DNA of 11,721 bases from an uncultured Methylobacter sp. (GTDB lineage Bacteria; Pseudomonadota; Gammaproteobacteria; Methylococcales; Methylomonadaceae). The stretch lies in assembly GCA_903831545.1 (NCBI GenBank), contig CAIKYI010000256.1:1-11721 (forward strand), written 5' to 3'. This document shows positions 8,051-11,721 of the stretch, one piece after another. The translations under genes were made by a program, and so were the position numbers. The number at the start of each line of letters is the position of its first letter. The stretch's first letter is position 1. The notes beneath the pieces are model-generated. The model searched no databases. It was not told where the DNA came from and saw only the letters and a list, made by a program, of their open reading frames with translations.

Positions 8051-8154
8051 TAGAACGTGGATGACGCGGATTAGACGGGGATACGTGGATAAAACTTTAT
8101 ACAGGAAATCGGCTTAAGCCCATCTAATCTGCGTTAGACATTATGCGCGTTCTA
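8051..8154. repeat. inverted-repeat element (MITE/REP-like), about 104 bp
   Basis: Left arm (8051-8079) and right arm (8119-8154) are imperfect inverted copies. Both outer ends carry TAGAACG (8051-8057 and, inverted, 8148-8154). The inner part GCGGATTAGACGGG on the left matches GCAGATTAGATGGG read from the right. The right arm carries a few extra bases in the middle. Inside the left half the octamer ACGNGGAT occurs four times (8055, 8064, 8075, 8083). It starts five bases after the sgaA stop and contains no gene, so it resembles a small non-autonomous or REP-type repeat. Whether it is dispersed in the genome cannot be seen from one copy. Confidence 0.6.
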
Positions 8155-8169
8155 TGCCGGAGCAAAATA

Positions 8170-8553
8170 ATGACAAAATCAACAGCGACCTATTGGAACG
8201 CACTGAGTCCGGAAAGCTGCCATAGGTGGGCAGCCATCCAAGGCTTGGAAGGCATTGCTGATGAACTAACACTCAGTATTGATCCGATGACCGGTGAATA
8301 TACTAGATTGACTCGGTTCTTGCCGGGTGCCGATACAGCGTTGTTGGGTGGAAAAACGTATGCCTATCCTGATGAGGTTTTTATCGTCAGCGGTCGCTTG
8401 TACGACCAAGCATTTGACATATGGCTTGAGGCGGGTCATTACGCTAGTCGTCCCCCTTTCGAATTTCACGGGCCATTCAAAACAGATGTGGGCTGTGTTG
8501 TATTGGAAGTATCATTTCCGAACCGAATTGCAGACAATGATGCGACTCTATAG
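8170..8553 (+). CDS. small cupin-domain protein (ChrR-like cupin), 127 aa
   Basis: The C-terminal half resembles a single cupin barrel of the type also found in ChrR-like proteins: YPDEVFIVSGRLYD (66-79), WLEAGHYASRPPFEFHGPF (85-103) and GCVVLEVSFP (108-117). The second cupin motif keeps its histidine (H100). The first motif reads TYAYPDE, where related proteins usually have at least one metal-binding His, so metal binding may be reduced or lost. I prefer the ATG at 8170, with GGAG (8159-8162) seven bases upstream. The in-frame ATG at 8143 falls inside the inverted repeat and would add a non-conserved MRVLCRSKI. No substrate can be inferred. It lies in the same direction between sgaA and hprA, two genes that are functionally linked, and looks like an insertion into that unit. 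Confidence 0.8.
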   Translation: MTKSTATYWNALSPESCHRWAAIQGLEGIADELTLSIDPMTGEYTRLTRFLPGADTALLGGKTYAYPDEVFIVSGRLYDQAFDIWLEAGHYASRPPFEFHGPFKTDVGCVVLEVSFPNRIADNDATL

Positions 8554-8555
8554 AG

Positions 8556-8581
8556 AATGGGCTAACGTTCGAAAGCCCATT
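8556..8581 (+). other. hairpin between the cupin gene and hprA
   Basis: An exact 8-bp inverted repeat, AATGGGCT (8556-8563) and AGCCCATT (8574-8581), encloses a 10-base loop starting two bases after the cupin stop. No T-run follows, so it is not a standard terminator. It might stabilise or process the message between the two genes. Confidence 0.5.
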
Positions 8582-8628
8582 GTTCGCAATCAATTCGCTT
8601 CATTCTTCAGCGCATACTAATGGATTAT

Positions 8629-8634
8629 GGAGAG
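8629..8634 (+). promoter_or_regulatory. ribosome binding site deciding the hprA start
   Basis: GGAGAG lies seven bases before the ATG at 8642. The upstream in-frame ATG at 8627 overlaps this site and has no Shine-Dalgarno of its own, so 8642 is the likely start. Confidence 0.75.
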
Positions 8635-8641
8635 AAAACCC

Positions 8642-9613
8642 ATGAGCAAACCCAAAGTCTTTGTTACCCGTCGCTGGCCTGCTTCGGTCGAGGCTAAACT
8701 CAAAGCCCTTTACGACGTCACGTTAAATACAGAGGACCGACCTTTAACAGCTGACGAATTCAAATCAGCGCTACAAAATTACGATGCAGTTTGTCCAACT
8801 GTTTGCGATAACTTGCCGGCCGATGTTCTTAATGTCGAAAATAAGCGCTGCAAAATTCTAGGTAATTTTGGTGTCGGCTACAATCATATCGACATTAACG
8901 CTGCTAAAGCGCAAGGTTTGATCGTCACCAACACCCCTGGCGTATTGACACACAGCACAGCAGATATTGCCATGACCTTATTATTAATGTCTGCACGTCG
9001 TGGTGCGGAAGGCGACCGTTTGGTTCGAGCCAAGCAATGGCAAGGCTGGTGCCCGACGCACATGTTGAGTAGCGATGTTACCGGCTCAACCTTGGGTTTG
9101 ATCGGTTTTGGCCGTATTGCACAAGCCATGGCAAAAAAAGCCCATCATGGTTTTGGTATGAAAATCGTCTATTTCAAACCCAGTCCTGCCGATGAATATG
9201 TCACTGATGATTTAAACGCTATCCGTTGCAACTCTATCGAAGAGTTATTACAAATAGCCGATTATGTTTCCTTGCATTGTCCCGGTGGCGAGGCAACCCG
9301 GCACTTAATCAATGCCGATATGCTTAACCTGATGAAACCGTCAGCTCATTTAATTAATACCGCGCGAGGCGATGTGGTTGATAGCGATGCTTTGATCAAT
9401 GCGTTAAAAAACAAGAGAATTGCCGGTGCCGGTCTTGATGTCTATGAAGGCGAGCCCAATGTTCATGAGGGTTTTTTGACCCTGGATAATGTTTCGCTAC
9501 TACCGCATTTGGGCAGCGCCACTTTGGGAACGCGCACTGCCATGGGTGAAAAAGTGTTAGCCAATCTGGCCGCATTTTTTGCCGGAGATCATTTGCCGGA
9601 TCGGGTTGTTTAA
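8642..9613 (+). CDS. hprA: hydroxypyruvate reductase (D-2-hydroxyacid dehydrogenase)
   Basis: HprA reduces hydroxypyruvate to D-glycerate with NAD(P)H, following serine-glyoxylate aminotransferase in the serine cycle; enzymes of this group often also reduce glyoxylate. The protein is 323 aa from the ATG at 8642, typical for the family. Seen in order (numbered from that ATG): the substrate loop NFGVGYNHID (75-84), the Rossmann motif LGLIGFGRIA (151-160), the catalytic Arg in NTARGDVVD (R242), the catalytic Glu in YEGEPN (E271) and the catalytic His in LLPHLGSAT (H289). The third glycine of GxGxxG is Ala160. The stretch GEPNVHEGFLTLDNVSLLPH resembles methylotroph glycerate dehydrogenases. Glyoxylate reductase (GyaR-type) is the main alternative name; the neighbours favour HprA. 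It is the last gene of the + strand serine-cycle group. Confidence 0.92.
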   Translation: MSKPKVFVTRRWPASVEAKLKALYDVTLNTEDRPLTADEFKSALQNYDAVCPTVCDNLPADVLNVENKRCKILGNFGVGYNHIDINAAKAQGLIVTNTPGVLTHSTADIAMTLLLMSARRGAEGDRLVRAKQWQGWCPTHMLSSDVTGSTLGLIGFGRIAQAMAKKAHHGFGMKIVYFKPSPADEYVTDDLNAIRCNSIEELLQIADYVSLHCPGGEATRHLINADMLNLMKPSAHLINTARGDVVDSDALINALKNKRIAGAGLDVYEGEPNVHEGFLTLDNVSLLPHLGSATLGTRTAMGEKVLANLAAFFAGDHLPDRVV

Positions 9614-9701
9614 CGCCTTTAATATTATGCGTAATTTTTACTTTGTAATTTAAAAGCCATATTACTAATGGACAAAATCTTACAACTAAATAAAATATGT
9701 G

Positions 9702-9743
9702 GTTATTGAAACTGACCAAAATATTTTAATCAGTATCAATAAC
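9702..9743. repeat. 42-bp near-perfect palindrome
   Basis: The arms GTTATTGAAACTGA (9702-9715) and TCAGTATCAATAAC (9730-9743) are inverted copies with one mismatch. The centre AAAATATTTT (9718-9727) is itself a perfect palindrome on the same axis. In total 18 of 21 symmetric base pairs match. There is no T-run after it, so it is not an ordinary terminator. It could be a large dimeric protein-binding site or a stable hairpin at the 3' end of the hprA message. Confidence 0.8.
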
Positions 9744-9747
9744 AAAG

Positions 9748-9852
9748 CCGGCATTGCGTATGGAAGTCAGGTCTACAAATGGGTGACTTTCCTTATGCTG
9801 GAGATAATACTTTAAGAGCCAGGAATATCAGGTAGCTACGCCTGGACTTCTT
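9748..9852 (+). promoter_or_regulatory. predicted structured 5' leader (two stem-loops), class unknown
   Basis: First hairpin: CCGGCAT (9748-9754) pairs with ATGCTGG (9795-9801) with one G-U, and after an internal loop GGAAGTCA (9762-9769) pairs with TGACTTTCC (9784-9792) with one bulged base around a 14-base loop. Second hairpin: AAGA (9814-9817) pairs with TCTT (9849-9852), then CCAGG (9819-9823) with CCTGG (9841-9845). It ends about 40 bases before the ATG of the exported protein gene. I could not match it to any riboswitch class I know (GEMM and cobalamin considered). The structure was drawn by eye and is tentative. Confidence 0.4.
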
Positions 9853-9892
9853 GGATAACTTAAAATTACTTCATACTTTAGAGAAATTACAA

Positions 9893-10669
9893 ATGAAAAA
9901 AACACTTCTTAATTTGGCAATCATGGGTACTTTGGTAGCGGCTTCCAATGCTGCTTTAGCTCATTCAGACGATTCAAAAAACCCAAAATCATGCGCAGGG
10001 TTACCCAGTCAATCCACACTAAAATCAGCTTTACAAGCGGCACAATATGATCCTAGCAGTGATCATGCACTTAATGGAGGCTTCGGTTTAAACATGTGGG
10101 CTACCGTTGTCGATAGAGACGGGATTGTATGTGCAGTAGCGTTTACAGGTGCTGATCGCGGAGCACAGTGGCCAGGCAGTCGCGTTATCTCTGCACAAAA
10201 AGCTAATACCGCTAATGCCTTCAGTTTAGACGGATTAGCCCTGTCCACAGCCAATCTTTACTCCGCTGTTCAACCCGGTGGCTCCCTGTTTGGGCTGCAA
10301 GAAAGCAACCCGGTTGATACTGCTGCGGCTTACAAAGGGCCATCAAAAAATTATGGCCTAGCCAATGATCCTTTAGTAGGAAATAAAATAGGTGGTGTTA
10401 ACGTTTTTGGCGGTGGTTTAGCGCTTTATGATGGAAATAGAAAAGTAATTGGCGCTATTGGTGTCAGTGGAGACTCATCTTGTGCCGATCATAATATTGC
10501 TTGGCGTACACGAAATACTCTTCTCTTAGACCATGTTCCCTCTGCCGTTTCTGTTAGTGGCGATGCTACCCGTCCAGACAATATTGTTTATCCAGTAGGC
10601 GGTTGGGGACACCCTGCTTGTAATGCTAGTGTTGCGGCAATCGCAGCAGCATTGCCAGTAACTCGATAG
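9893..10669 (+). CDS. exported GlcG/HbpS-family (DUF336) protein
   Basis: The 258-aa product begins with a clear signal peptide: MKK, a hydrophobic core (about 4-20), and a cleavage site after A21-L22-A23, so it should be periplasmic or secreted. The mature part matches the GlcG/HbpS (haem-degrading, DUF336) fold pattern: an N-terminal helix region, MWATVVDRDGIVCAVAFTGAD (68-88), SRVISAQKANTANAF (96-110), and the C-terminal signature VFGGGLALYDGNRKVIGAIGVSGDSSCADH (171-200). HbpS binds haem in Streptomyces, whereas GlcG's role is unclear; no ligand can be assigned here. Four cysteines (C34, C80, C197, C243) remain after processing and could form disulfides. I chose the ATG at 9893 because it opens the signal peptide directly; a TTG at 9851 would add 14 unconserved residues inside the leader hairpin. 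The Shine-Dalgarno is weak. A terminator follows closely. Confidence 0.82.
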   Translation: MKKTLLNLAIMGTLVAASNAALAHSDDSKNPKSCAGLPSQSTLKSALQAAQYDPSSDHALNGGFGLNMWATVVDRDGIVCAVAFTGADRGAQWPGSRVISAQKANTANAFSLDGLALSTANLYSAVQPGGSLFGLQESNPVDTAAAYKGPSKNYGLANDPLVGNKIGGVNVFGGGLALYDGNRKVIGAIGVSGDSSCADHNIAWRTRNTLLLDHVPSAVSVSGDATRPDNIVYPVGGWGHPACNASVAAIAAALPVTR

Positions 10670-10686
10670 AAACAGTTGAATGAATC

Positions 10687-10718
10687 AAGCCGCTGATTTA
10701 ACTCAGCGGCTTTTTTTT
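10687..10718 (+). terminator. rho-independent terminator of the GlcG/HbpS-like gene
   Basis: A perfect 10-bp stem AAGCCGCTGA (10687-10696) and TCAGCGGCTT (10703-10712) with a 6-base loop runs into eight Ts (10711-10718). It starts 17 bases after the stop codon. Confidence 0.95.
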
Positions 10719-10757
10719 GTCCAACGAGTAACACATCAAATCTAATAAAGAAAAATC

Positions 10758-11009
10758 GTGAAACTTATAATTCAAATCGCCTTTGGTGTATTTCTTGGCA
10801 CATTATCATCGCAGTTTGTCTTCGATAGCTGGCACACTTATAAAGAAAACATAGTCAAAGAAGTGGCCGAGAAACTTCTTGCCAAACAGGAAAAAGTTCG
10901 CCTAGAACAAAATGAGCGTATTCGTAGCCTGTTTTTACAAGGCCGACAAGGAAATGCGCCGCCGGCCGGTTTTGTGCCCGATGACGCACAAGTACAGAAA
11001 ATCAAATAA
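10758..11009 (+). CDS. small membrane-anchored hypothetical protein, 83 aa
   Basis: The frame starts at a GTG (10758), the only sensible start before the hydrophobic N-terminus. Residues 1-21 form a possible membrane anchor or uncleaved signal (LIIQIAFGVFLGTL). They are followed by a charged, probably helical segment (about 28-60) rich in Lys, Glu and Arg that could form a coiled coil, and a Pro/Gly-containing tail. There are no cysteines and no enzyme motif. Its topology suggests a single-pass inner-membrane protein with a cytoplasmic or periplasmic helical stalk. I do not recognise the family. It lies between the terminator at 10718 and the convergent ftsK, so it is probably transcribed alone; the Shine-Dalgarno (AAAGAAA) is weak. 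Confidence 0.65.
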   Translation: MKLIIQIAFGVFLGTLSSQFVFDSWHTYKENIVKEVAEKLLAKQEKVRLEQNERIRSLFLQGRQGNAPPAGFVPDDAQVQKIK

Positions 11010-11066
11010 CAAGTCGGATTTAGAAGGCACTTGCGGTTCGCCTTCCAAACCGGTGAAAACGGGTTA
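11010..11066. other. short gap between convergent genes, weak hairpins
   Basis: The gap holds a 6-bp stem GAAGGC (11023-11028) and GCCTTC (11040-11045) with an 11-base loop. A weaker pairing of AACC (11047-11050) with GGTT (11062-11065) is also possible. Neither has a proper T-run on either strand, so I do not call a terminator with confidence. Confidence 0.3.
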
Positions 11067-11721
11067 TTAATCTTTTACCGGCGCAGGCGCTAGCACGACT
11101 CTTGAACCATTGGTTTCCGGAGGACTGACAACCCCAGCTGCTTCCATATCTTCAATCATGGATGCAGCACGGTTATAGCCGACTTTAAAGCGCCTTTGCA
11201 CGCTGGATATTGAAGCTTTTCGGGTTTCCGTGACAAATTGCACTGCTTCGTCATACAGGGCATCCGTTTCGGAATCGCCATTACCACCACTGCCGCCCAT
11301 GCTGTAACCGTCACTGAAATCAGACGATTCACGGGTAATGTCTTCCAGATAATTAGGGGGCGCGGTTTGTTTTAAAAATTCTACGACACGATGCACTTCA
11401 TGGTCGTCGACAAAAGCGCCATGGGCGCGAATGGGAATGCTGGTGCCGGAAGGTAAAAATAGCATATCGCCGTTACCCAACAAAGTTTCTGCGCCGCCTT
11501 GATCAAGAATGGTTCGGGAATCGATGCGCGAGGATACCTGAAAAGAAATTCGGGTTGGCACGTTGGCTTTGATCAGACCGGTCAACACGTCAACCGAAGG
11601 CCGCTGTGTCGCCAGAATTAAATGGATGCCGGCCGCCCGGGCTTTTTGTGCCAGTCGTGCAATCAACTCTTCCACTTTCTTACCGACAATCATCATCATG
11701 TCGGCTAATTCGTCGATGACG
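11067..11721 (-). CDS. ftsK: DNA translocase FtsK, C-terminal part (cut by the window edge)
   Basis: FtsK is the septal DNA pump that moves chromosome ends and activates XerCD at dif. Only its last 217 residues are visible; the reading frame runs open to the window edge, and the internal ATG at 11699 is not the real start. The visible part begins in the Walker B strand ([10 protein letters not shown]) and continues with [61 protein letters not shown] and [14 protein letters not shown], all standard FtsK/SpoIIIE motor sequence. A short Ser/Gly-rich linker then leads to the gamma winged-helix domain (from [19 protein letters not shown] to the end), which reads KOPS sequences. The gene ends 57 bases from the convergent small membrane protein gene; lolA, often found after ftsK in gammaproteobacteria, is not there. 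Confidence 0.95.
   Translation of the reverse strand, partial: VIDELADMMMIVGKKVEELIARLAQKARAAGIHLILATQRPSVDVLTGLIKANVPTRISFQVSSRIDSRTILDQGGAETLLGNGDMLFLPSGTSIPIRAHGAFVDDHEVHRVVEFLKQTAPPNYLEDITRESSDFSDGYSMGGSGGNGDSETDALYDEAVQFVTETRKASISSVQRRFKVGYNRAASMIEDMEAAGVVSPPETNGSRVVLAPAPVKD

Larger units (their letters stand above)
9614..9892 (+). other. non-coding region with palindrome and structured leader
   Basis: This 279-base gap has no credible gene: frames starting at the ATGs at 9668 (13 codons) and 9760 (8 codons) lack ribosome binding sites. It contains a 42-bp palindrome and then two successive predicted hairpins, listed separately. No standard T-run terminator for hprA is visible. Confidence 0.6.

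Noticed and set aside
8143..8169. Longer cupin start at 8143
   Set aside because: It lies in the right arm of the inverted repeat, adds residues without family resemblance, and the ATG at 8170 has a better ribosome binding site.
8133..8566. Integron cassette boundaries around the cupin gene (GTTAGAC at 8133-8139 and GGGCTAAC at 8559-8566)
   Set aside because: The 5' site fits the GTTRRRY core, and GGCTAAC sits shortly after the stop as in a cassette. However, it deviates from RYYYAAC, no matching attC right half follows before hprA, and the 5' core lies inside the arm of the inverted repeat. It is probably coincidence.
8627..8641. Longer HprA start at 8627
   Set aside because: It overlaps the ribosome binding site GGAGAG that serves the ATG at 8642.
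9748..9852. c-di-GMP (GEMM) riboswitch
   Set aside because: Fragments such as AAAGCC, GGTCTAC and GGTAGC are present, but not in the order or spacing of the GEMM consensus.
9851..9892. TTG-started, 14-residue longer GlcG/HbpS-like protein
   Set aside because: It would bury the signal peptide behind a polar extension and begins inside the predicted leader hairpin.
1..11721. CRISPR arrays, tRNA or rRNA genes, insertion sequences with transposase
   Set aside because: I looked for regular spaced repeats, tRNA-like sequence and transposase motifs and saw none.

Overview
The window looks like chromosomal DNA of a gammaproteobacterial (type I, Methylococcales-like) methanotroph. The main reason is a cluster of serine-cycle genes of the methylotroph type: malyl-CoA lyase, both malate-CoA ligase subunits, serine-glyoxylate aminotransferase and hydroxypyruvate reductase. 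The housekeeping genes (trkA, trkH, ftsK) and the moderate base composition fit this. The genus cannot be fixed from the sequence alone.

Layout, left to right. Positions 1-210 hold a 37-residue lipoprotein gene on the + strand, closed by a strong bidirectional terminator. Positions 351-3235 (minus strand) carry trkA followed by trkH, a potassium uptake system. Positions 3344-6560 (minus strand) carry mcl, mtkA and mtkB, transcribed in that order towards trkA. A 319-bp divergent control region (6561-6879) separates them from the + strand genes sgaA (6880-8046), a small cupin gene (8170-8553) and hprA (8642-9613). An inverted-repeat element (about 8051-8154) lies between sgaA and the cupin gene. 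After hprA comes a 279-bp non-coding stretch with a 42-bp near-perfect palindrome and a predicted two-hairpin leader. It precedes an exported GlcG/HbpS-like protein (9893-10669), which ends in a clear terminator. A GTG-started 83-residue membrane-anchored protein follows, and the window closes inside the 3' end of ftsK on the minus strand.

How the genes work together: MtkAB activates malate to malyl-CoA, and Mcl splits this to acetyl-CoA and glyoxylate. SgaA transfers the amino group of serine to glyoxylate, giving glycine and hydroxypyruvate. HprA reduces hydroxypyruvate to glycerate. No phosphoenolpyruvate carboxylase gene lies between the lyase and ligase genes, unlike the classical alphaproteobacterial cluster as I remember it. 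This fits the partial serine cycle described for type I methanotrophs, but its absence from the genome cannot be shown here.

I do not see a clearly new multi-gene system. The best leads are non-coding: the palindrome and structured leader downstream of hprA, direct repeats in the divergent promoter region, and the repeat element plus cupin gene that split sgaA from hprA.
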